Positions 12,701 through 23,197 of a stretch of DNA of 64,000 nucleotides are shown here, in pieces. This DNA is from Dimargaris cristalligena (lineage: Eukaryota > Kickxellomycota > Dimargaritomycetes > Dimargaritales > Dimargaritaceae). The notes under the pieces were generated by a model. That model was not told the DNA's origin. It did no database searches and saw only the letters and a program-made list of their open reading frames with translations. The translations under genes were made by a program, and so were the position numbers. Every line of letters starts with the position of its first letter. Position 1 is the first letter of the stretch. The stretch spans positions 1-64,000 of the forward strand of contig JANBQC010000024.1 of assembly GCA_027576995.1 (NCBI GenBank). Direction: 5' to 3'.

Positions 12701-13136
12701 AAAGGCTATCGAGGACGATAGTTTTACCTGATCGTATCCTAACGCAGCGCCCGCGTGTTCCACTTTCCTACTATATGCTCTCCTTCCCTTTGAATTAAAT
12801 GGGGTGACTTTATATGCGCATTTATGGACTACTTAATCAATGCGCCTATTTGACCGGCGTGATATCTTCCCTTATCCTTTCCCTTTTCTAACCCATACCA
12901 GCGATCACTCCTCTATCCCGCGGATGTTCGATTTATTCTTGTATTACCATTACACTGTTCTATATTCGCCAGTTTCACCTCCCCTCCCCATTTTATTGCC
13001 CTATTCCATCTCCCTGCCCAAGGAGTAAAAGGAATCGTTCGTCAAGCATTCCCAAATTAAACACCATTATATAATAAGCATAATAGTCCCTAGCAATTAC
13101 CTAGCCAATATACGCACCACGTGTCCACTCCAAGTC
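12701..13136. other. Intergenic
   Basis: Pyrimidine-rich on the + strand at 12850-13020, consistent with a promoter for the next + strand gene. No gene seen. Confidence 0.5.
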
Positions 13137-13687
13137 ATGAACCAAGACGAGCGACTGTTAATGGGTTATACTCCCTTTGACCGCAATCACTACGAGGCGG
13201 AGATTAAACGACAAACCCAACATATGCAGGATACCTGTCACGGTAGGAATTGGCCCGCTTAATCCTGCGCTCACCGCCCTTTTCCCCATATCTCTCACCC
13301 TCCACCTAACCCTTCCTCCTGTCAGCCCAATTGAATTAACACCCTGCTGTATTCAGTGTATATTTATACCCCTCGTCACAAAAAACAAACAAACACACAA
13401 CTTCTCTTTCCTGCACGTCGGCATCAATAGCCATCGTGGATGACATGGCCAATCTGGTGAGTGAGCTCGCCAATATCTTGTCCGACCACATGGAAAGCCA
13501 GGTGGCCGATATTCACCGTCGCTTTCAAACCCAAGCCCAGGAGATCCAGGAAAAAGAAGAATACCAAGGTAAACCAACTCTATACAATACATAGATTAAT
13601 CTGGTCAACGACGGTTAAAGCCACCGTTCCAAAAAACAATAACAATTAGCAGGGGTTGGGATCAAGGCCTGGTTCTTATATAAATAA
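13137..13687 (+). CDS. Small helical protein, function unknown
   Basis: Three exons, 13137-13242, 13431-13568 and 13653-13687, all joined at phase 1 (CACG/GTAGGA, CAATAG/CC; CAAG/GTAAAC, TAGCAG/GG), give 92 residues. The first two junctions restore an uninterrupted, strongly helical, charged sequence: YEAEIKRQTQHMQDTCHAIV, then MANLVSELANILSDHMESQV, then HRRFQTQAQEIQEKEEYQ. Heptad-like hydrophobic spacing suggests a coiled coil, as in small subunits of tethering, kinetochore or BLOC/BORC-type complexes, but I recognise no family. The last exon is short and least certain. Its stop lies only eight bases before the next Met codon. Confidence 0.6.
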
Positions 13688-13695
13688 GTTGGGAT

Positions 13696-13920
13696 ATGGC
13701 GGACCAGGCCCAACTAATTGACATTGCTTTTCTCAAACTATTATCCAGCCGTTTTGCTATCGATTCGAATCCCTTGCCTCGCCGTTTCGATGTAATGGAT
13801 GGGCGAACTAAAACAGAGAGTCTCCATATTCAGCTTCTTACGTTTGTTGGAGTCATGAAAAGCGCCTATACCGAACTCTTCGAGTCAATGGGCCAACCCT
13901 CCCACGGGAGTCTCAGTTAG
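13696..13920 (+). CDS. 74-residue protein of unknown function
   Basis: A single open frame starts MADQAQLIDIAFLKLLSSRF and continues with LHIQLLTFVGVMKSAYTELF. It looks helical and amphipathic, with no membrane segment or signal peptide. It begins eight bases after the stop of the preceding small gene. I tested splicing it to the upstream exons: no AG acceptor gives the required phase, so a separate gene is the simpler model. It could be a second frame on the same transcript. Family unknown. Confidence 0.45.
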   Translation: MADQAQLIDIAFLKLLSSRFAIDSNPLPRRFDVMDGRTKTESLHIQLLTFVGVMKSAYTELFESMGQPSHGSLS

Positions 13921-14304
13921 TTACTTGGATTTCATGTCCGCTTTTCTAGTTTTAGGGCCCTGAACCACATTCTTCTCCAAGCTGGTACGAATAGTCGTGG
14001 TCAACAGCGTCCCATATACAGCTAGTAGATTGAAAAATCCGTCGATTAAAAATAATAATACACTATTTTATTTTCAAATTTTGGGAAATGGAAAAAAAAG
14101 GCTAAATATACTATAATATATACAAGTGTTAGTGATAAATAAGAGCTCCGCGGAGCAGCATGTCAACTACGCCATAGTCTTAATGTGCGAGAGTGTACGC
14201 AGTAAACGGGAGCGTCTCTTCGTGGCAATAACAGAGCCCGTATGGCTACAGCCCCTCTCATCAATTGATTTTTCTTTGGAGAAAAGCGATGGGAGTTGTG
14301 AGCC
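13921..14304. other. Intergenic, AT-rich
   Basis: Holds an AT-rich segment (14035-14120). The 3' end of the minus-strand secreted-protein gene abuts it. No gene seen. Confidence 0.5.
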
Positions 14305-14577
14305 TTAGGCCTGAACTAGGCTGGCCCGTTGCGCGTTGAAATTGTCTATGGTCGCCTGACTGTTGCAGTACCCAAACTCACTACAGATGGGGAATTCAGG
14401 CACCCGACAGTCCGCGCTGGATTGGCATAGGCCTCCGTTGGTATCGGGGTACGGGATAGCACCGAAGTTGGCGGTGTCCAAGTTGGCCTTGGGGGCGCAC
14501 TTTTTAGCGGTGACGGTATCGACCAGGAGGGTAGCGGCGACCAAACCCAGAACCAGGGCAGCGTGGAAAACCTTCAT
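14305..14577 (-). CDS. Small secreted cysteine-containing protein
   Basis: A single exon of 90 residues. The first 24 residues (MKVFHAALVLGLVAATLLVD and on to TVTA) form a textbook signal peptide with a likely cleavage after Ala24. The mature part is about 66 residues with five cysteines (27, 51, 57, 65, 71). The spacing C-x5-C-x7-C-x5-C in the second half, with motifs SADC and FPICSEFGYC, recalls small Cys-rich extracellular proteins of fungi. No family can be named. An odd number of cysteines leaves one free or used between molecules. A purine-rich + strand segment upstream (14590-14620, 14740-14790) is the coding-strand pyrimidine tract. Confidence 0.75.
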   Translation of the reverse strand: MKVFHAALVLGLVAATLLVDTVTAKKCAPKANLDTANFGAIPYPDTNGGLCQSSADCRVPEFPICSEFGYCNSQATIDNFNAQRASLVQA

Positions 14578-14964
14578 TTTGGCTTGAAAATAGAAAGAAA
14601 AGATAAAATGGAAGGCTCGGGATTACGGATAAAGAGTGGTAAGGGCAGTGGTCAATTTTCTATTACTAATAAAAAAAATCAACGACCAAGCTGGCAAATC
14701 CCTCTAATATTGGATAAATATGTCGGTGGATAAACGGAGGGCAAGGAAATAAAAGGAAAGGTGTGGGGGGGAGAGAACCAAGCGGAAATGGGATAACAAT
14801 AAAGAGATGGCAGGTCGGGGAGTGCTTTATATATAAAATTTCCGGCGAGGGTGTCAAGCGAACCGAGCCATCTCTTTCAGGTACGCAGGGTCCACCACCA
14901 TGTATGTATTCTTTCCTTCCCTGTTTCCTTTAATCTTGGCCTAATTTTGCGATGCCTTTACCCA

Positions 14965-15114
14965 ATGATTAGTCCAGAAACCCTTCCCAGAATTAACAGT
15001 AGCAGGAGGGGTGAAGAGGAAGAGGAAACGGAGACTAGCCGGCCTTTTGCCAAGTTTCGCTCGTTGGCCATTGGCTTTTACACGGCCGTTTGTGATTACT
15101 ACCGCGTCTTCTAA
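14965..15114 (+). CDS. Possible 49-residue protein or terminal exon
   Basis: From the Met at 14965 the frame runs through an acidic stretch (GEEEEETETSRPFAKFRSLA) to IGFYTAVCDYYRVF and a stop. Composition looks coding in the second half. The frame is open further upstream to 14851 without a Met, so this may be the last exon of a spliced gene, for example using the AG at 14970-14971. No family recognised; it may be spurious. Confidence 0.3.
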   Translation: MISPETLPRINSSRRGEEEEETETSRPFAKFRSLAIGFYTAVCDYYRVF

Positions 15115-16534
15115 GAATCCCTGTAGCATGTGTAGTTTTCCTCACGGGGGCTTCCCTCCCTATATACTTGTATTAATTAGGGGCTAGTGATGCCTTACAT
15201 ATCCACCCGGCGGAACATGAATTCGGCATAGCGGCCTATTGGTAACGAGAGGCATCCGACGGAGGCCAACCCTTACAGAGGAGGGACGGGGGAAAGAGAA
15301 TGGGAGGGAGAGATACATAGAGAAAAGAGGGGAGGAGCTCGACATTCTTTCTCCGTATCGGGCTCGTTGAGTTTCGAGTGGTTCCACCGTGGTTATTCGC
15401 GACAAAAAAGATCTAAATATAATGGGGGCTTTTGGACCAATTCACCACCGTGCCAAGACCGATTAGAGACCAGGCCTAATATATTATGATTCAGGCCGAA
15501 TGGATCCCTCTGTTGTTGGCTAACTAACTTAATGGGGTGCGTCCCTTTATCTCTCCATTGAGGTACTAAAACCAGGCGGACTGCCCCCGTTGGCATCTTT
15601 TGCCAATATAGTCAAGTTTAGGCGAGTATGTATGTATGGAAATGGACCCGGATTCCGATTACCGTTTTATATTAACATTACAGAATCCGACCCTCTCTTC
15701 TTCCCCTTGATACGTTCACCTCGGCGTTGTATTAGACTGCGCTGTTTGAGTATAAAATTATCCAACGGTAGATGTAGGCGGCCATTACCCTCATAGCTCA
15801 CTGTTGACGGACTAGGGTTTATTCCTCCATTTGGGTTTGCGAGGCATGTGCCATAATCTGAGGGCTACTTTCCGAAATGTAATATGTATATTTACTCCGC
15901 GTTAAAAATATCCGAATAGAGAGCGACCCAAAGCAATCGTTAGAATCGGCCAAAGTACCCCCCCCACACATGCTATGTCACATAATTTCCTTTACACGCC
16001 TCTAATATGATTATTATTAAAACGAGGTAAACATCACAGAGCTATTGTGCACTGTTTAATGAATAATAATAATTAGCCAAGTCTTCCCTGTCAAACAAAG
16101 CGCTTTTAAGCCCCCGAGAGAGTATATATGCATTTATTGATTTCATTCGACACATCGCCACTGGGTTGGTTAGCTATTGATGATTTCCCTCTTTACGGGA
16201 ACCGCGGAACGCGGAGTCTCCTTTATCACAACCCCACCACCTCCCTCCCTTCCTCACACCCGCCTCGCATTCTGTGACTAGTGGACATTGCTTTTCCTGA
16301 CTTTACTACTGCCTCTCCTATACTTCTTTCCAGTTTTCCGCATTCTCCGAAAGGCCTACTACTACTAGCAGTGGATTTTTTCCCCCTCGGTCCCCCCATT
16401 TCCGGTTCGTTTAACCTTATTCTCCCCATTTTTCTCATTCAGCATTTCTAAGCATTGCGACGCGTACGTGTCAGTTTCGCAGTCCCTAAACTCCCCCCCC
16501 CCCACCACCTCCCCCTTCCGACCCATTGTTCACC
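15115..16534. other. Intergenic upstream of the NELF-C/D gene
   Basis: This 1.4-kb stretch has only short overlapping frames. The segment 16210-16530 is strongly pyrimidine-rich on the + strand and ends in a C10 run just before the start codon, consistent with the NELF-C/D promoter and leader. Confidence 0.55.
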
Positions 16535-19500
16535 ATGGCCGACGAAAAAAATGCCCTAAAGGAGCGGTCGAAGACGCGCATCACAGCAATAGGTAAGCCC
16601 TGAAACTCTCTCATTTCAGACCTAGCACTACCACCACCATGCGGCTCCTTCTTCTGTACTAGGTCCCTCCGCCCAGCACAGGCGTAGGGTTGGGTGGAAC
16701 TTCCGTCGTCTCGGCAGCGGTCCAGACTGGGCCTGTGGGCGGCGCTCGTGGATTCGCTTGGGTGATCCCCCCCCCCACTTGTTCCCAAAGCCCCGACTAC
16801 GGCGGGCATTGCTGCATGCTGCTCGAGCGTACGGTGGGCGCTGATTAACTTACTAGTTGCCGGGTACGAATCCCCCCCCCCTAAGGTCGTTTCAGCACAG
16901 AACCTTCCTTGCCTAAGGCCGACTTTGTTTGCTGATTTTGCTTCCTCTTTCCATTACCAACCACCCTTCACCCTATTCCGCTATTTATTTAAGAAAAATT
17001 GACTAATCATCATATTTGTATGACTATATATACATGGGAAATAGACTCCATCTTCGAGCCCAACATCTACCCGTCGGTCATCACCTTCCTACGCTGTGGC
17101 GGTACTCCCTTGGATGTGGTCAACTACCTGTCGAATAATTATGTGGGACTGGTCCCCATGTGTGAATTGCTAGCCGACGAATGGTGCACCACCCTGGGCC
17201 TGAACGGAACCCAGATCATTTACGATACCTTAAAATCGGTAATTTTGGAACGGTTTGACCCCGAACAATTCGATAAAAAAACCATGGGCTCATCGGTAAG
17301 TTGACTAACACTGGGTTGATTCTAAGTATATATATATATATATATATAAGTCTGTCCATGTCGGCTATCATTCAGCCGTCTATACCAATTCCCGGAAATA
17401 ATGAAAATGAGGCGGGCATTGGCATTATGGCATGGTGTCATTAAACCTACCACACCGTGGTCGTTGGGAGCATTATATTTATTACCTCTGTCTCTTATAT
17501 ATATATGTGTGTACACATAGTCGCCGCCGGATTGGCTAGGCCCAATGATTCAGCACCATATCTGGCGTTCGGTGATTTACGAGTTATCCGAACAGTACCC
17601 CAAGAGCGCATTCCTAAACTTCGCCATTCAGTCCATTTCCGCCGCGGGCTACCAATCGGAAATCACCAGTGCTACCACCGCCTCCAAATACTTTAACGTC
17701 TACAGCAATGTCCTACTCGATGCCATTAAGGACATTAAGGATGTCAATGAAAGTAATTTTCCCGAGAAATTCGAGGTATTCGAGGTAAGTGACGGGAGGG
17801 GGGGGTTCCCTTCCCTTGAGTCAGGGGAGGGGATGGGTTATTCAAAAATGGATTGTATATAAGCCCTGGCCTTCCATTGGTTTTGACTAGTATATAGCTT
17901 AGTTTATTTAACCGACACTTCCCAAAGAAGATGTAGGTCGTTGGAGGAATCGATTTTTAAGTTCCACGACCTTGCACTAGCCTAATCCTACCCTATGTTT
18001 TCCATTATCCTTTACAATACCCAATCCCTCCCTCATACACACACCCAATGTCACTACGCTGGCTTCAGAGAATCTGTGCCCAAAATGAGCACACTTACCT
18101 AATTGCCCAGGCCTTGCTTAACAAGCTGATTCAAGAGAATCCCGCGGAGAACTACCCGCTTAAGCGGGTGGTTAACGATCTTGGACAGATTACCGCTCAG
18201 AAGCACCAAAAGTACGTTACACCTAGTCTACGACATCATCGATTTGCAACGTTATACTCATCACTACCAACCTGTTCGATTTTAATAAGTTCAATGTACT
18301 TACACTTCTTACTACTCCCTCTTGTTTTGGTTACATTATCTCTGTAATATCAGCCCAACTCTCCTGGGCAATATGAATGTATTGCTGGCAGGGTTGCCTG
18401 TGTACAATAACGAAGTATCCACGGCTATCATGTCGATTAAGCAAAAACACGAGCTCTCCCCTGGTGATCTGGTCGCGGTAAGTTGACTGTCTATTCAGCT
18501 GTTCCTGGGTCTACTACCTATCGAACTGTTAGATTTCTAAACAATGTTACCTACATCATTCCGCATTCCCTCTTCCCTGCCTCCTAACTTCATATGGATG
18601 AAATTCAAACCAGCTGTATAAGGTTTTACAATATACGTGTATGGGCGAATATATGTGAGAATAGCTTTTAACCAGTAATATTGGCCTCATCCAATGGATT
18701 TTTCATTATACAGCCTGAATGAACTTCTCCCATATCCATTATTATCTTAATTACTACGATATATCTCGTTATGCTTTTGACCCTTGGCAATTTTCTTAAT
18801 ATATATATATATCCATATTCCTGATCTTTATTACATCTATCTAAATCTGTCCATATAGCTTTACAAATCCTACAAGGGCCCTACCCCTCCGTCCATCGAG
18901 TACCTCCGGGACATTGAAATCATTGAATTTCTCCTAGTGAGCGTATTCCAGCCCCCCTCCGATGCCGGTCGGAGTCACTTCGCCACCCATACCGTAGGTC
19001 TGCGCCCCGAAATCAAGGACAAGTACCTCTGGCTCCTGGGCCAAATTATCGGTTCGGCCCCGGCATTTTATCCATCCCCAACCGCCGGGGAGGGCAATGG
19101 TCATGACCATGGTCAACAATCAACCGCGCCCGATTCGGTTACTGCCACCGAAGCGACCTACCGCCAGTTGGTGGCTCTCGATAAACTACTCATTAGTAAA
19201 CCCACCGCCGCGGATCTGGCCCAGTTGACGGGGGTGATTCTGGATCAATATATCGAGTAAGTTTGGAATTATCCGTTGCCTTTGATACACCGGGGATTAT
19301 ATATATATATATATTAAAGGAGAGGGCGATGAGAGTCCTTTTACCAACCCTTATTTAACGACATGTATCCTCTATTGCTATTATTATTGGAATGCTGGCT
19401 GAATTGTTTATGGATCATAGCCCCTAAATCTCTAACGATAGTTCCATCTGCTATTTTTTTTATTGCTACCTCATTCTTTCTATTTCTATGTTTTGGGGGA

Positions 19501-21598
19501 CCCTTTAGTGTCCCGATCCTCGCGGCAGCCGTAATTATCTGGCTACGCCATGTCTTGCAGGATGATAATTATCATTACTACGAAACGTACTTCCGGCTCA
19601 CTGAGGCCCCGCTCCCGCATTTGCTCCTTGAAGAGGTAAGTCTGGCTTTGCCGGTAATTTGCCACTAGGTCGCCTTAGAGATGCTTACTTTACATGGTCA
19701 ACTATTATCAAGATATATATATATATATATATGGTATAACTGATATAACTGATATAACTATCATTTATCCGTTGGTTTTATTTACACTACTTCCCTCCAC
19801 ACATGGATAGATTGCCCACCGGCACCCCGGCCTTCAAGACCGCATCTTCAGTGCGTACCAAGAGAGCTTCACAGCGCGGATCAGTACCATCGGAGCTGAA
19901 CTAATGGTAAGTGACCGTGTTGAATTCCGTAGGGGGCCTCTTATTGAAATCACCTACCTAATGCCACAGTGACTGTGTTGACGTGTGCCCAAAGGGTTAC
20001 TGCTAATACTGCCGTGGGCTGTATTTTCCCACCCCCCTTCTCTTCGCTTCCCTCCCTTTGCTTTTGGAGAGAACCCCTTATCCCTGCGACATATCTATCC
20101 CCCTGTGGCATATGCAGCTTTGCTTCCCCCTTGTTTTGCCCGCAGCATGGCAATAATATCTTTTCCTCATTATCGTGCAAAATCCCCCCAATGCCAACCA
20201 TACTAACTCCCATATTCACTCTGTTATTCCATGGCCCGCCTACCGATGGACGGATCCTGTACATTCCATATGTGTATGTGTGTGGGTGGTCCATGCTGCC
20301 CATTCCTTCCTTGCTGTATTCCCTTTTCCCGCTCACGCCCGAAACTCCGACCAACTCCTATCTCTTACCGCCTGGTGACAAACCCCCTAAACAGACCGCC
20401 CTGCAAAAATCGGTCTTGGATCGAATGCTCAATTTGATGGCTATGGGCTACGCGTTACCCGTTCTTAACTACGTTAAGCGGCTGCAGGAGAAGATTGACG
20501 AAAGTCTGACGGTCCACTTTGTGCGCAAGGTAAGTAGAACTTGGGGCGTATACAGGTTGTATTTATTCCCACCGCCCTGCTTAGATATGTTAATATATAT
20601 ATATGTATATGGCGGGGAGCTCAGATGGTAGATCTGAATTAAGTCGATATGGGAGTAGTTCAACCAGGCTGTATAACGAAAAGTCCATTTGGGAGAAGTT
20701 CAACCAGGCTGCTTAACGAAAAATCCATTAGACCGGGTCACTATTACTGGTTAAAATGATTTCACCCACATACTCTCACATACACGAATCATGTAAAACC
20801 TTATACAGCTGGGCTGAATTTCACCCATATGTTGTAGTGGGGGGTGCCATTTGACTAACTTTTTGACCCATGGCCCGACTGCTTTTATTCTGATTTTTAC
20901 GGTTTATACCACTCCACTCCCCTCCCCCCACCCCTTGTACTACTAGGTTTTGGACATGATAGCGGTACCTTATTCCAAACGGGTCATCAGCATACTATTG
21001 GAAATAGCGGCACCGGTCGTGAATACTATCATCGACGATCAGGACTACCACTTGGCGTTTTCGCGGTTAATCGGTAAGTGTAGGCATGCACTGCCATAAT
21101 AGTTCACTTCTTTATTTATTCGATACACCGAAGGATTGGTCTTCCACTTTGCACAGTGATATATATATATATATATTATTTCTTATATTTATTTTCGTAG
21201 CATTCGTGCTTAATATATTAATTCACCATCCTCCCTCTCCACTTTTTTTTACAGCTTGGCCCGAGCCAAGGAGCTTTTATTGGTGGGTGGGGGGATTACA
21301 GTCGTCCGCAATCTAATGCGTATCGTGGGCTATATTCCTGTTCGCCACTGTATTGGGGGTCCATACGCTTCCCGAAAGAATGGCTGATTTTGGCGACCCT
21401 AATTTCTCACACCGCTTGCCCATTTTATGATTTACAAAAACTTATTATTATTGGGTTTTTCCCTCCCGCCACCATTAAGATGACCTAATCGACAGCCCGG
21501 AAGACGTTCTTCAACCCGGCGAAACGCTATCCCCGGACACCGTAACCCTGCTTACATCTATGGAAGAAGAACTACCCGCCAACTCGGCTTTTAGTTAA
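16535..21598 (+). CDS. NELF-C/D (TH1) subunit of the negative elongation factor
   Basis: Eleven exons: 16535-16592, 17045-17295, 17521-17784, 18069-18211, 18354-18477, 18859-19256, 19509-19635, 19811-19906, 20395-20529, 20947-21073, 21480-21598. All junctions are GT-AG and in phase; the product is 613 residues (human NELF-C/D about 590). NELF-C/D helps hold RNA polymerase II at promoter-proximal pauses. Recognised blocks, compared from memory with the human protein, are IFEPNIYPSVITFLRCGGTP, PPDWLGPMIQHHIWRSVIYE, SISAAGYQSEITSATTASKY, NEHTYLIAQALL, YFRLTEAPLPHLLLEE, KSVLDRMLNLMAMGYALPVL and VLDMIAVPYSKRVISILLEI. They occur in family order, so the gene looks intact. Two introns carry MITE copies. 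The first exon (19 codons) and the last are least conserved; an alternative 3' exon follows the AG near 21254. NELF is known from animals and some protists and is missing from yeasts. Confidence 0.93.
17327..17348. repeat. (TA)11 microsatellite in NELF-C/D intron 2
   Basis: An uninterrupted TA dinucleotide run 32 bases downstream of the 5' splice site. Similar runs lie in other introns of this gene (near 18800, 19303, 19713 and 21160). Confidence 0.8.
18595..18732 (+). mobile_element. MITE copy 2 (138 bp) in NELF-C/D intron 5
   Basis: Flanked by TA (18593-18594 and 18733-18734). Starts TGGATGAAATTCAAACCAGC and ends GAATGAACTTCTCCCA. Nearly identical to copy 1 in length and sequence, suggesting recent or conserved amplification. 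It makes up more than a third of the 381-nt intron and leaves both splice sites intact. Confidence 0.87.
20650..20827 (-). mobile_element. MITE copy 3 (178 bp) with duplicated end, in NELF-C/D intron 9
   Basis: Inverted relative to copies 1 and 2 and flanked by TA (20648-20649 and 20828-20829). Its first about 40 bases (GGGAGTAGTTCAACCAGGCT and on) are repeated directly at about 20690 (GGGAGAAGTTCAACCAGGCT), so one terminal repeat is doubled. The other end carries CTTATACAGCTGGGCTGAAT. Lies within the 417-nt intron 20530-20946. Confidence 0.82.
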
Positions 21599-22235
21599 GC
21601 GTCGATGGAGAAAGGACTACGGTCCGTATTTTACTATCTCCCCCTCCCACTCTTTATACTCGACATATTCAACATTACTCCCCCCCAACCCACTTCTCTT
21701 TCTAAAGCTACAGTAGCTCCTGTGATTGATTTCTTATATGTTCTTGACTATATATTTACATATAATAATAATAATACTACTACTAGCTATAGTTATATTC
21801 GTTACATCCCGGATTACCTTGTTTTTTATATTATTTTACTGTTTACTCGACCTACCAAATATATAAATAATCCATTTTCCCCTGTAACTGAAACTGGTAG
21901 TAAAAGTCACTCATTTTCGCCATCCCCCATATATAAATATAACTATATATTTATACCTTCACGATAGTCCGTAATGTTGCAATAGCCGTATTCTTATTAC
22001 CGTCTAGCCGAGCGTAGGATCAGCTGGCATATACTGCTTTAAAGGGCCTAAACCCTTCTCGGGTATCTGCGATTTTTCTATTATCCCTCTAATATTTTTC
22101 TCCATCTATTACACGTTCTCCCGTACACTCACTCACCCACTCATTTACACACACCCATTTGTTGTCGTCCGCTCTGCCAGTCGTCCCCTCCTTTCATCCC
22201 TTTTTCCCTTGGCCTATTTTCTCCCACCATTTGTG
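21599..22235. other. Intergenic downstream of NELF-C/D
   Basis: AT-rich at 21730-21960 with ATA repeats, then pyrimidine-rich. Open frames here have A/T-biased composition and look accidental. Confidence 0.5.
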
Positions 22236-22431
22236 ATGTCGCCCGCCGCATTTTTATTCCCACGTAAAAGTTGGCCAACATGGACACGCACCCGTGTACG
22301 TGAATGGGCCCGACTGAATGTGGGTAAGTGGGTGTGGTCCCCCCTCCTCCCCTTCCCATACACTCACAGCCATAAAAATACCAACCTGTGCAGTGGCGAT
22401 TGTATCTGTGCTGGCATGGTGGCGCCTGTAA
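22236..22431 (+). CDS. Possible 41-residue two-exon membrane microprotein
   Basis: Exon 22236-22323 begins MSPAAFLFPRKSWPTWTRTR and ends AATGTGG/GTAAGT. A clean acceptor CTGTGCAG at 22393 joins it in phase 1 to exon 22394-22431, encoding VAIVSVLAWWRL and stop. The result is basic at the N-terminus with a short hydrophobic C-terminal segment, as in small mitochondrial inner- or outer-membrane subunits. The splice signals are good and a pyrimidine tract precedes the start. The frame is short enough to be accidental, and no family is recognised. Confidence 0.33.
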
Positions 22432-23197
22432 TAATTGACGTTGTTCAGTCGTAATGATGCCTTCGTCACTTTCGCTTATTGGATTATTTATTAGTAGGAA
22501 TGCCCTGTGGCGGGGATTGTGGGTCCACTTTGGGGAGTTTCCCCTGTTTAACTGGGATTCCACTCTCCCTCCCCCCCCTGGTCGCCTTCCCCCGATATGA
22601 CTCTTGTTGATATTAATTCAGAAGGTAGGATTCAAGAGAATAGCGATTTATTAGGTTATGATACTGGGAAGGGGAAACTGAAGATATAGGACCTGTCCTA
22701 AAAGGGAAATTATTAACACAAGAGGTCGAAAATGGGGGAGGGAAACGGCAGTCTAAAAGGAGACCCATCGATGGCAAAGTAGCGAGATTACGAAGGAGAC
22801 AAGTGTCGATAGCGGGACTAGGTCCATTTTCCCCATTAGCCTCAACCTTTCAGAGGTGGGTAGATATAGAAAAATAGATATATAGAGGAGGGATATATTC
22901 GATAATGTAATGTCAATCAAACCAGGGTCAGAGTCAAGCGGGAGTACTTTTAATGTTTACTATTCAATGCCCTTGATTATACATTGGTTATTTTTTTAAA
23001 AAAGACGGATGGGTGAGTAGAGGTGGGTAAGTGGACGAGTGGTGTACGGAGTATGGTAGGGGGGAGAGCGCCATAGACCTGCTTAGATCGTCCGATAACG
23101 ATACTAATACCCAAACCTAACCCAAGCCCGTCTCTTCGAGTGAGAATGCAGGTGGGGTGAGTATTATATATGTATTTTTCGTTTGATTATGTTCTTT
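22432..23197. other. Intergenic
   Basis: Purine-rich on the + strand (22660-23060). A T7-A6 run at 22991-23003 lies 3' of the minus-strand gene that follows. No gene seen. Confidence 0.5.

Noticed and set aside
16855..16885. tRNA T-arm-like sequence GGGTACGAATCCC
   Set aside because: No acceptor, D or anticodon stems can be formed around it, and it lies in NELF-C/D intron 1.
19969..20394. Long + strand open frame running into NELF-C/D exon 9
   Set aside because: It lies in the intron between exons encoding GAELM and TALQKSVLDRM; human NELF-C/D has no insertion there, and the exon joins cleanly at 20395.
22141..22563. A 140-codon minus-strand frame
   Set aside because: Gly/Arg/His-rich low-complexity sequence antisense to a pyrimidine-rich region and to a better spliced candidate on the + strand.
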